This document shows, piece after piece, positions 1-6,451 of a DNA stretch of 10,222 nt. How positions within the stretch are numbered: position 1 is the stretch's first letter; each line of letters starts with the position of its first letter. Below the pieces are notes generated by a model. It saw only the letters and a program-made list of their open reading frames with translations, had not been told where the DNA came from and made no database searches. Both the position numbers and the translations under genes were made by a program. The DNA is from Cyclobacteriaceae bacterium (lineage in GTDB: Bacteria > Bacteroidota > Bacteroidia > Cytophagales > Cyclobacteriaceae): the NCBI GenBank assembly GCA_025363495.1, contig JANYDR010000486.1, positions 1-10,222 on the forward strand, given 5' to 3'.

Positions 1-420
1 GGCAGGCTTCCCCCCACAGTGCTATCGCACCACCCCGCTTTTCCGCCCGGCCACCGCTCCTCGTAAACCCTTTGGATTTTTCAATAGCTATGTAAGTGGT
101 AGATTTCGGTTTTTCGAAGTTGGTTCCAACCGTTACCTGAAATTCAAATTGAAAGATACTCCCGTATCTCAATCGAAGGACAACTTTCTGTCATCGCACC
201 TTCGTGCGCTGAAGCACTTCGGTGCGCAAGGGCATAAAACAAACGCCTTGGTATTTTGTCCCGATGCGTCAAGACGCGTCGGGATGCGGCGAGCAAGAGG
301 GTGGCTAAAGACTCAGCGTCGGTGCGATGACTCGGCCACGCGGCCGTAGAGCAAAAAAAACTACAGGTCACTTTGAATACACTTGGATCATGGGGTTTCA
401 CCCTGATTTTAGGTTTGCAA
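1..420. other. Gene-poor, GC-rich structured block at left edge
   Basis: No recognisable gene lies here. One + frame is open from base 2 to a stop near 349, so the tail of a protein entering from the left cannot be excluded. Its translation (…YVSGRFRFFEVGSNRYLKF…) matches no family I know, and its last 50 residues are rich in Arg, Ala and Ser in the way of a chance frame across GC-rich hairpins. The DNA shows small hairpins at 19-30 (gtgc/gcac, loop tatc) and 119-130 (gttgg/ccaac), then a dense cluster at 190-346. An A-run at 353-360 follows the last hairpin; it would be a T-run before the hairpin on the minus strand, so this is not a standard terminator in either direction. It could be an untranslated structured RNA, a decayed mobile element edge or a dispersed repeat. 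Confidence 0.4.
190..346. repeat. Cluster of hairpins inside a closing stem
   Basis: An exact 11-base inverted repeat, gtcatcgcacc at 190-200 and ggtgcgatgac at 321-331, encloses further hairpins. Inside or overlapping it are 195-208 (cgcac/gtgcg, loop cttc), 214-225 (gcac/gtgc closing a ttcg loop, that is a C(UUCG)G tetraloop) and 259-284 (12-base arms with one G-T pair). Just outside is 333-346 (cggcc/ggccg, loop acgc). The first two hairpins are near-direct repeats of each other. The 195-208 hairpin and the outer stem compete for bases 195-200, so they are alternative pairings. Function is unknown; the pattern resembles dispersed palindromic repeats or a structured RNA. Confidence 0.5.
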
Positions 421-438
421 TGATTTTGTTAGATGGAA

Positions 439-549
439 TTGCACAGATGAACACAGACCATTGCAGATAAATTCGCTCGCTGGTCATGGAAATGCCGCAG
501 ATGAGCAGCTTCGCTGACTATCTGTGAAAATCCGTGGGATCTGTGGCAA
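439..549. repeat. Large imperfect inverted repeat (CACAGAT/ATCTGTG type)
   Basis: The left arm at about 439-469 (ttgcacagatgaacacagac…) is the imperfect reverse complement of the right arm at about 519-549 (…ccgtgggatctgtggcaa). The arms are about 31 bases, and most positions pair when one single-base gap is allowed. The loop of about 49 bases holds a small hairpin at 506-516 (cagc/gctg, loop ttc). I recall similar CACAGAT/ATCTGTG palindromes scattered between genes in Bacteroidota genomes. No coding frame of interest crosses it, and with the left block it fills the space before the first gene. Confidence 0.6.
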
Positions 550-646
550 AATTTTTTATTCCTTCCGCTGGTTAGCAATAATGTTTTACCCAATAGGGCC
601 TTAGAATCTGCGGGAAATGTATTTACGTTCTTTATCTTTATGGAAT

Positions 647-1420
647 ATGTCATTAGTAGAAACATCTGTTAAAGACCGTATCGGATACATCACTCTCAAT
701 CGCCCTGAGAAAAGAAATGCGTTAAGCCCGGAAATGGTTAGTGAATTGAAGCTGGCTTTTCAAAAAGCAGAGTCAGACGATCTTGTTAAAGTAATAGTAT
801 TGCGGGCAAACGGTGAATCTTTTTGTGCCGGTGCCGATCTCGCCTACTTGCAGAATCTTCAAAAGTTCTCATACGAAGAGAATCTGGCTGACTCACAGCA
901 TTTGAAAGAATTGTTCTTGCAGATTTATACGTTAAGAAAAGTGGTGATTGCTCAGGTACAGGGTTTTGCTTTGGCCGGTGGCTGTGGTCTTGCAACTGTA
1001 TGTGATTTCGTTTATACGGTACCGGATGCAAAATTTGGTTATACGGAAGTTAAGATCGGATTTGTACCAGCTATTGTCATGGTTTTTTTATTAAGGAAAA
1101 TAGGAGAGGCTCATGCAAAAGAGCTTTTGCTTACAGGGAACCTTATTACAGCGGATGAAGCAAGGGTAATGGGATTGGTAAACAAAGTTGTTTTTAAGGA
1201 ATTACTTGAAAAGGAAGTTGAAAGTCTGGCAACCCAATTGATTAATACAACCTCGGCCCAGTCTCTTACATTGACAAAGAAAATGATCGCTGAAGTCCAA
1301 CAGATGAACCTTGAAGAAGCATTGAATTTCGCCTCCCAACAGAACGCTCATGCACGTAATACGGAAGATTGTAAAAAAGGAATCGATGCTTTTCTCAGCA
1401 AACAACCATTGAAGTGGTGA
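647..1420 (+). CDS. Enoyl-CoA hydratase/isomerase family, methylglutaconyl-CoA hydratase-like
   Basis: This is a crotonase-fold protein of 257 residues from the ATG at 647. An in-frame ATG at 617 would add ten residues (MYLRSLSLWN) that do not look like the family, which normally begins a few residues before a GYITLNRPEKRNAL-type strand, as here. The first oxyanion-hole segment is FCAGADL (about 59-65) and the second is AGGCGLATVCD (about 110-120). The Glu equivalent to Glu164 of rat mitochondrial hydratase is kept in GYTEV (E134), but the Glu144 position is Gly (G114). That Gly, with the TEVKIGFVPA run, fits LiuC-type methylglutaconyl-CoA hydratases, which hydrate 3-methylglutaconyl-CoA to HMG-CoA in leucine breakdown. 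Substrate assignment is inference; hydratase/isomerase family membership is firm. No other leucine gene is in view. recQ follows after nine bases in the same frame, suggesting joint transcription. The protein should be cytoplasmic. Confidence 0.93.
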   Translation: MSLVETSVKDRIGYITLNRPEKRNALSPEMVSELKLAFQKAESDDLVKVIVLRANGESFCAGADLAYLQNLQKFSYEENLADSQHLKELFLQIYTLRKVVIAQVQGFALAGGCGLATVCDFVYTVPDAKFGYTEVKIGFVPAIVMVFLLRKIGEAHAKELLLTGNLITADEARVMGLVNKVVFKELLEKEVESLATQLINTTSAQSLTLTKKMIAEVQQMNLEEALNFASQQNAHARNTEDCKKGIDAFLSKQPLKW

Positions 1421-1429
1421 CCTCAATTA

Positions 1430-3358
1430 TTGCAACATCTTTCACCTGACAATTTGCTCTCACCCGAAGACATCTTAAAGCAATACTGGGGTCACGATCA
1501 ATTCAGGATACCCCAGCGGGAAATCATTCGTGCTGTTTTGGAAGGAAAAGATGTATTGGCGTTGCTACCAACGGGTGGAGGAAAATCAGTTTGCTTTCAG
1601 GTGCCGGGAATAATTTTAGACGGAATCACACTAGTGATAAGCCCTCTGATCGCGTTGATGCAGGACCAGGTGCAACAACTTAAATCCAGGGGAGTTCAGG
1701 CTTTGTCCGTACATGCAGGCATGAGTCGGCAGGAGATTGATATTGCACTTGATAATTGCGTCTACGGAAAAATAAAATTTCTTTATCTCTCGCCTGAACG
1801 TCTCAAGACGGAAATTTTTCTTGCCCGTTTTCGCAAGATGAATGTTTCGCTCGTAGCCATTGACGAAGCCCATTGTATTTCACAATGGGGTTATGATTTT
1901 CGTCCTCCTTATCTTGAGATCGGGGCCTTGCGTGAGATCAAGCCTGAAGTTCCCTACTTAGCTCTGACTGCGACGGCCACTAAGAAAGTTCAGGATGATA
2001 TAATCGACAAGGCTGGCTTAAAAGACCCGATCGTTTTTAAGAAAAGTTTTGCCCGTGAGAATATCTCCTTCGTGGTTCGTAAAACCGAAAATAAGGAAAA
2101 GAAGCTCCTGGAGATTTTACGAAATGTGCCAGGAACTGCCATTGTTTATGTCAGGTCAAGAAAAGCAACAGTAGAACTTAGTAAATGGCTGGAACGTCAA
2201 AAAATTCAAGCCATCTTCTATCATGCCGGTTTAACGCACACCGATCGTATGTCACGACAGGAAGAATGGATTGCAAATAAGACCCGAGTGATGGTGGCGA
2301 CCAATGCGTTCGGAATGGGCATTGATAAATCAGATGTTAGAGTTGTAATTCATATGGACTTGCCTGAGAACCTTGAATCTTACTATCAGGAGGCCGGACG
2401 GGCTGGCCGGGACGGAAAACGATCTTATGCAGCGCTCGTCTTTCATGAAGTGGATGTGACAGGCTTGAGAAGCAAAGTTCAGCAATCTCATCCCTCCGTT
2501 GACTACCTGAAAAAAATCTACCAGGCGCTGGCTAACTTTTTCCAACTGGCGATGGGAAGCAGCGAAGGAGAAAGCTATGATTTTGACCTTGAAGAATTTT
2601 GCAGCCGGTTTAATCTTCGCTCTGCGGCAGCGTTTGCCGCATTGAAAAAACTGGAAGAAGAAGGATTGATTCAATTGAGCGAAACGTTCTACCGTCCTTC
2701 ACGCATTCATATTCATAAAGACAAAGCACATCTTTATGAATTTCAGGTTGCCAATGAGAAATATGATCCTCTCATCAAGTCGTTACTTCGAATATACGGT
2801 GCGGAATTATTTTCAGATTTTATTTCGATATCCGAAAGCACTATTGGGAAAAGTCTAAAGATCCCTGGAAAAGATGTGCAGATTTTGCTTGACCAATTGT
2901 CGAAAATTCAACTGCTTTCATATGAACAAGCTTCTGACAAGCCTCAGGTAACTTTTCTGTTGCCGCGCCAGGATGCTAATCACCTTCCTCTTAACCAGGT
3001 GCGGCTAAATGAGCGCAGGGATCTTGCTGTTAAGAAAACAGAAGCGATGGTCTACTTTGCCCAGCAGACGCTTCGTTGCCGCATGCAGGTGGTGCTGGAA
3101 TATTTTGATGAGATTTCTTACAATGAGTGTGGAATGTGCGATGTATGCATCGATAAGAAAAAGAAAAACAATCACGATTCATTTCGCGATTATGAACAGC
3201 AGGTGCTTCGGTTATTATCCCAAAAACCTATGTCCGTTGATGAGCTTGAAACTTCAGTGAATCCTCATGATCATCATCTCTTTATAGAGGTGGTAAGAGA
3301 GATGGTTGATCAGGGAGTGATTAAGTATGATGAGTATTGGGTGCTGAGGAAAGCTTAA
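1430..3358 (+). CDS. recQ: ATP-dependent DNA helicase RecQ
   Basis: This 642-residue 3'-5' superfamily 2 helicase acts in recombination and replication-fork repair. Visible motifs are motif 0 near FRIPQREII (25-33), Walker A LPTGGGKS (46-53), DEAH (145-148), TATAT (180-184), and motif VI QEAGRAGRDG (320-329) with the arginine finger. The RecQ zinc-binding set is C550, C567, C570 and C573 (ECGMCDVC), after a RecQ-C-terminal winged-helix-linking region. The C-terminus (about 585-640) looks like a small winged-helix segment; I see no clear HRDC domain. Length is close to E. coli RecQ (about 610). No ATG or GTG lies between the upstream stop at 1418-1420 and the conserved N-terminus, so the start is TTG at 1430, or possibly TTG at 1454. 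The gene sits nine bases after the hydratase and ends inside a long inverted repeat. Confidence 0.96.
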   Translation: MQHLSPDNLLSPEDILKQYWGHDQFRIPQREIIRAVLEGKDVLALLPTGGGKSVCFQVPGIILDGITLVISPLIALMQDQVQQLKSRGVQALSVHAGMSRQEIDIALDNCVYGKIKFLYLSPERLKTEIFLARFRKMNVSLVAIDEAHCISQWGYDFRPPYLEIGALREIKPEVPYLALTATATKKVQDDIIDKAGLKDPIVFKKSFARENISFVVRKTENKEKKLLEILRNVPGTAIVYVRSRKATVELSKWLERQKIQAIFYHAGLTHTDRMSRQEEWIANKTRVMVATNAFGMGIDKSDVRVVIHMDLPENLESYYQEAGRAGRDGKRSYAALVFHEVDVTGLRSKVQQSHPSVDYLKKIYQALANFFQLAMGSSEGESYDFDLEEFCSRFNLRSAAAFAALKKLEEEGLIQLSETFYRPSRIHIHKDKAHLYEFQVANEKYDPLIKSLLRIYGAELFSDFISISESTIGKSLKIPGKDVQILLDQLSKIQLLSYEQASDKPQVTFLLPRQDANHLPLNQVRLNERRDLAVKKTEAMVYFAQQTLRCRMQVVLEYFDEISYNECGMCDVCIDKKKKNNHDSFRDYEQQVLRLLSQKPMSVDELETSVNPHDHHLFIEVVREMVDQGVIKYDEYWVLRKA

Positions 3359-3424
3359 AGTTTAAAGCTGAAAACGTAAAGCCAGACTGTACAAGCTTTC
3401 ACTTTCAGCTTTTTGCTTTAAGCG
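3351..3424. terminator. Convergent, bidirectional terminator-like inverted repeat
   Basis: The left arm 3351-3382 and right arm 3395-3424 are imperfect reverse complements over about 30 bases, with exact cores such as aaagctgaaa (3364-3373) against tttcagcttt (3403-3412). The loop is about 12 bases. It fills the whole gap between the two facing genes and includes the recQ stop codon at 3356-3358. T-rich stretches follow the core stem in both directions, fitting a shared terminator. AAAGCTGAAA-type palindromes are, from memory, common dispersed repeats in this phylum, so it may also be a repeat that serves as a terminator. Confidence 0.65.
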
Positions 3425-3425
3425 T

Positions 3426-3881
3426 CTAATGTGCCCCTTTCAAATACGCCCATCCCTCTTCCTGCTTGGTAACAATTTCTACAAAAGCCGAGGGGACCAC
3501 TATAGCAGTTGGTAGCAGATCAGCCTTACTTAGTTTAAGTCTTCTCATGGTGTTATTACATGCTGCGAAGACAACTCCTTTTGCAGATAAGTCAGCGATT
3601 CCTTTCGCGACCTTTGTTTTGCTTGTGGTGATGACATTTAATCCTGAGCTGTGACAAACTACTTCTATTTGGGCCTTGGGCCATGCGGCAAGAACATTTC
3701 CTACCTGAGTAACAATAGCAGCTTGTTCAGTTGAGTCACCAACCGTAAACTGCATTACCATTTTGTGCACTTTATTGTCGACAACAACCTGAGGATCTTG
3801 TGCTTTTAAAGCTACAGTGCCAAATAGAATAAATAGCGTTATTAGAAATTTCATGGGTATAAGTTTAGAGTTAAGTTTCAT
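3426..3881 (-). CDS. Secreted DsrE/DsrF-like family protein
   Basis: The product has 151 residues with an N-terminal signal peptide; the hydrophobic core is FLITLFILFGTVALKA and cleavage is likely near residue 27, so the mature protein should be periplasmic. The rest resembles the DsrE/DsrF-like fold, with two conserved-looking cysteines: C76 in VVCHSSGL and C108 in FAACNNTMRR. DsrE-type proteins carry or move sulfane sulfur on cysteine. Exported members like this one are common in Bacteroidota but their role is not settled. The start chosen overlaps the upstream hydrolase stop as ATGA (3878-3881), which suggests translational coupling. The alternative ATG at 3854 (residue 10) gives a more typical signal peptide. 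The gene is last in a minus-strand run that includes a TsdA-like cytochrome. Family assignment is good; function is open. Confidence 0.82.
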   Translation of the reverse strand: MKLNSKLIPMKFLITLFILFGTVALKAQDPQVVVDNKVHKMVMQFTVGDSTEQAAIVTQVGNVLAAWPKAQIEVVCHSSGLNVITTSKTKVAKGIADLSAKGVVFAACNNTMRRLKLSKADLLPTAIVVPSAFVEIVTKQEEGWAYLKGAH

Positions 3882-5302
3882 TGTATTTTTGTATAATAGT
3901 TACTGTGTCTAAATAATCGGGTCACTTTGCCGGTTTTGTCTTTTTCAAAGATAACTTCTTCGCCCAATGTTTCATCGTCACGCACACGACGAAAGGTATC
4001 TCCTTCGACTTTTTTAAGATAGGTTATTCCTTCTGATGGCCGGTCATTGGGAAGATAAACCATGGCAAGTTTTCCCTGCATGGGCAATATCGCGAATTCA
4101 GAACCAAAGGGCTGACCATTATAATGACCTGCATAGCTCTCCAGTGCAATACTGTCAGCTTTATTTATCTTTTCTTTGCTCTTTGCTTTTAAAAGTATGC
4201 TTCGAATTCCGTTGGCATACTTCTCAGGACTTGCGCCAGCATTGATCATCACCACAAAGGCATATTTTTCCTGAGGATCCAGTGTTAATACTGTTCGATA
4301 ACCTGGACAGGAACCTCCGTGACCAAACAATGTTTTACCCTCTTGTTGGCTGATGCTGAAACCAAGTCCCCAGTGCGTCTTCCAATCAGGATCCACCCAT
4401 TGAACGCGCTGCATTTCTTTTAGCGTGGAAGCTTTAAGTATTTCTTTGCCTCCATTTTTTAATAATCTAAACTGCCAGGAGGCAAAACGAGCCAAGTCTT
4501 CCACAGTAGATGAGTATCCGGCGGCAGCCTGGACACCACGTGCGTCAAACAAAGGAATAACATCCCGCGTGCCATCCCGCTTAAGTCCACCGTAGCCAGT
4601 TGCAAATTTGTTACCCCACAGAGCCGCTGGCAGATAAGGATGTGTAGTTTGAAGTCTTAATGGTTTTAAAATATTCTCTTCTACATAGACATCATACGGC
4701 TTACCGGATACTTTGGCAATCACTTCTCCCAGAAGGGACATACCCAGATTGCTATATTGAAAATAAGTAGTGGCAGGATAAAGTGTTTTTTGCTTACTTA
4801 ATTTATCAGCGAGCTGTTGTTGTGTTGGAAATGGATAATCAGGTCCTGTCCAGTAAGGATAATCTGACTCACGGGGAAGTCCGGACGAATGAGTTAGTAA
4901 TGAACGGATCGTAATAGGCCCGCTGCCCGGATATTGTTGTTTGATATTAAAGGCAGGTAGAAGATATGATATCGAATCATCCAGCCTCAGTTTACCTGCT
5001 TCATAAAGTTGCATGATAGCCACTGAAGTAAATAGCTTGGAGATAGAACAAATACTGTAGATAGTATTAGGTTCACTCGCCACATTTTTCTTTAGATCAG
5101 CAAATCCATATGCTTTACTCCAGATCAATTGCTGGTCTTTAACTATACCTACCGACATCCCTGGTATATGGTCATAATCCCGCTGTGCCTCTAGCCATAC
5201 ATCTACCAAGCGGATTGCCTCACGCAGATCGGATGGGACTTGTTGGGCGAATATGATGCCCGGAAAAAGTGTAAAAAGGAAATACAGTACAAGTTTTTTC
5301 AT
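3878..5302 (-). CDS. Secreted serine hydrolase, beta-lactamase family (class C-like fold)
   Basis: This is a 474-residue protein from the ATG at 5302. A signal peptide, MKKLVLYFLFTLFPGIIFAQ, ends with probable cleavage after A19. An ATG at 5335 would place 11 extra residues before the signal and is less likely. The catalytic set of the beta-lactamase/transpeptidase-like fold is present: SISK (86-89, nucleophile Ser and Lys), YSN (183-185) and HGG (328-330) in the KTG position. LLTHSSGLP (about 136-144) is typical of the family. A beta-rich C-terminal part (about 385-474) resembles the extra domain seen behind many such peptidases. Members include D-aminopeptidases, esterases and penicillin-binding-like enzymes; sequence alone does not fix the substrate, and antibiotic resistance should not be assumed. 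It shares ATGA with the following DsrE-like gene and lies 87 bases after the cytochrome gene. Confidence 0.92.
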   Translation of the reverse strand: MKKLVLYFLFTLFPGIIFAQQVPSDLREAIRLVDVWLEAQRDYDHIPGMSVGIVKDQQLIWSKAYGFADLKKNVASEPNTIYSICSISKLFTSVAIMQLYEAGKLRLDDSISYLLPAFNIKQQYPGSGPITIRSLLTHSSGLPRESDYPYWTGPDYPFPTQQQLADKLSKQKTLYPATTYFQYSNLGMSLLGEVIAKVSGKPYDVYVEENILKPLRLQTTHPYLPAALWGNKFATGYGGLKRDGTRDVIPLFDARGVQAAAGYSSTVEDLARFASWQFRLLKNGGKEILKASTLKEMQRVQWVDPDWKTHWGLGFSISQQEGKTLFGHGGSCPGYRTVLTLDPQEKYAFVVMINAGASPEKYANGIRSILLKAKSKEKINKADSIALESYAGHYNGQPFGSEFAILPMQGKLAMVYLPNDRPSEGITYLKKVEGDTFRRVRDDETLGEEVIFEKDKTGKVTRLFRHSNYYTKIQ

Positions 5303-5329
5303 TGGATAGAAAGTCAATGTAACATTACT

Positions 5330-5346
5330 TTTCAAATTTCAAATTT
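5330..5346. repeat. Two overlapping TTTCAAATTT copies in a gene spacer
   Basis: The 10-mer TTTCAAATTT occurs at 5330-5339 and 5337-5346, in the spacer between the cytochrome stop and the hydrolase start. Two more copies lie in the pgk-pyrE spacer. It may be only AT-rich spacer sequence, a short dispersed repeat, or a binding site. Confidence 0.4.
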
Positions 5347-5389
5347 CGAATATCCAAATAGTTTCAGGCTTAGAAATTGTGCATCATTA

Positions 5390-6394
5390 CTATTTACTTT
5401 TATTCTTCGCCAAAATTTCCCGGAACGGTCCATACTTATGCTGCTCTTCACTAAATCCATCGGCATATGGACCAAAGGGATGATCTACCGGCTTTGTCTC
5501 AATCTTTGGCCAGTCTTGCTTGAATTTTTTTTCAGGTCGCGGCAAGCTCACCACATATGCCGCTATATCCCACGCTTGATCTTCTGAAAGCATCGGACTA
5601 TCATACGTTGAACCATTCGGCATATTGGCCCGGATATATCTGCTTAAATTTGAAATTCGAAACAATCCCGCTCCCGTATTAAAACTATTTTCTCCCCAAA
5701 GAGGCGGATAGATAAAATGACTGTTTGCAGAAAGACGTTGCCCCTCACCTGAATACCCATGACATATTAAACATTTCTGCAGGTATAATTTTTTTCCGGC
5801 AACAGGATCAGCAGGTCGGTCAAGCCATTTCATTTCCACAAGACCTGAGCCCGCGGCCTTTTCACCTTTTGGTACATCTTTACCCAACCACGTGATGTAG
5901 GCCACAATTGCTTTCATCTCTTCAGAAAGAGAATCAAGTGACGTCCCGTTCAGGCTTCTTTCAATACAGTCATTTACACGCTTTACAATACTTTCGAGCT
6001 TACCTGACCTTGCTCTGAATTTGGGGTACATCGAGGCTACTGATCCGTAGTTATTTCCAAAGGGTTTGGTGCCAGCCTCGAGGTGACAGTTCTGGCAATT
6101 CATTCCATTACTGATGTTCATTACCTTTCCATTTGGTCCAAGGTAATCGGATGTATGGGCGATCAGCTCACGTCCATAGCGAATACGTTTACCTTCTTTA
6201 TCTTTTGGAATAGTTGCTGTATCAGGCGCCTGCCAGAGTTTTGGTTTTTGAACTTCAGCCGCCTTGGTTATAAGACTTTCATGAGATTCAAAAACTGAAG
6301 GATTATAACGTAACAGCAAGGTCACCCCGAGTAGCAGGATGACCATGCAAAAGATCACAATCAGAACGTTAAATAGCCGGATTATCTCCTTCAT
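5390..6394 (-). CDS. Membrane-anchored di-haem cytochrome c, thiosulfate dehydrogenase (TsdA)-like
   Basis: The product has 334 residues. A single hydrophobic stretch (about 7-29) with no clear cleavage site should anchor it in the inner membrane, facing the periplasm. Two haem-binding motifs are present: CQNCH (100-104) and CLICH (208-212). Between them is NDCIERSLNG (141-150), matching the TsdA motif whose Cys is the unusual distal ligand of haem 1; here it is C143, 39 residues after the first haem His. M258 in ANMPNG, 46 residues after the second haem His, is the likely ligand of haem 2. The residue before it is Asn, where I recall Allochromatium TsdA has the Lys ligand. TsdA joins two thiosulfates into tetrathionate and passes on electrons, or runs in reverse. 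Similarity is good, activity is inference; many Bacteroidota relatives are annotated only as cytochrome c. It lies 57 bases after pgk on the same strand. Confidence 0.85.
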   Translation of the reverse strand: MKEIIRLFNVLIVIFCMVILLLGVTLLLRYNPSVFESHESLITKAAEVQKPKLWQAPDTATIPKDKEGKRIRYGRELIAHTSDYLGPNGKVMNISNGMNCQNCHLEAGTKPFGNNYGSVASMYPKFRARSGKLESIVKRVNDCIERSLNGTSLDSLSEEMKAIVAYITWLGKDVPKGEKAAGSGLVEMKWLDRPADPVAGKKLYLQKCLICHGYSGEGQRLSANSHFIYPPLWGENSFNTGAGLFRISNLSRYIRANMPNGSTYDSPMLSEDQAWDIAAYVVSLPRPEKKFKQDWPKIETKPVDHPFGPYADGFSEEQHKYGPFREILAKNKSK

Positions 6395-6411
6395 AATTCA
6401 TGAACAATATA

Positions 6412-6435
6412 GAATGATCATGAATAAAATCATTC
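6412..6435 (-). terminator. Weak inverted repeat between pgk and cytochrome gene
   Basis: Seven-base arms gaatgat (6412-6418) and atcattc (6429-6435) flank a 10-base loop. The stem is AT-rich and no T-run follows it on the minus strand, so at most it is a weak attenuator after pgk. It could be chance. Confidence 0.2.
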
Positions 6436-6451
6436 ACCGGTTATAAAGTAT

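Noticed and set aside
333..360. Hairpin 333-346 followed by an A-run as a terminator
   Set aside because: On the + strand the run is A rather than T; on the minus strand the T-run comes before the hairpin. Neither order fits an intrinsic terminator.
144..401. 85-residue minus-strand frame across the hairpin cluster
   Set aside because: Its composition (runs of Arg, Ser, Ala, His) follows the hairpins, it has no recognisable domain, and it overlaps the + open frame; more likely a chance frame.
633..640. TATCTTTA as a -7 promoter element for the hydratase gene
   Set aside because: It has one mismatch, no TTTG at the right distance, and would give an almost leaderless message; not supported.
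617..646. Earlier ATG of the hydratase gene
   Set aside because: The ten added residues do not resemble the family N-terminus and the ATG at 647 fits it directly.
3878..5302. Antibiotic-resistance beta-lactamase
   Set aside because: The fold and motifs are shared by many peptidases and esterases; nothing here points to drug hydrolysis.
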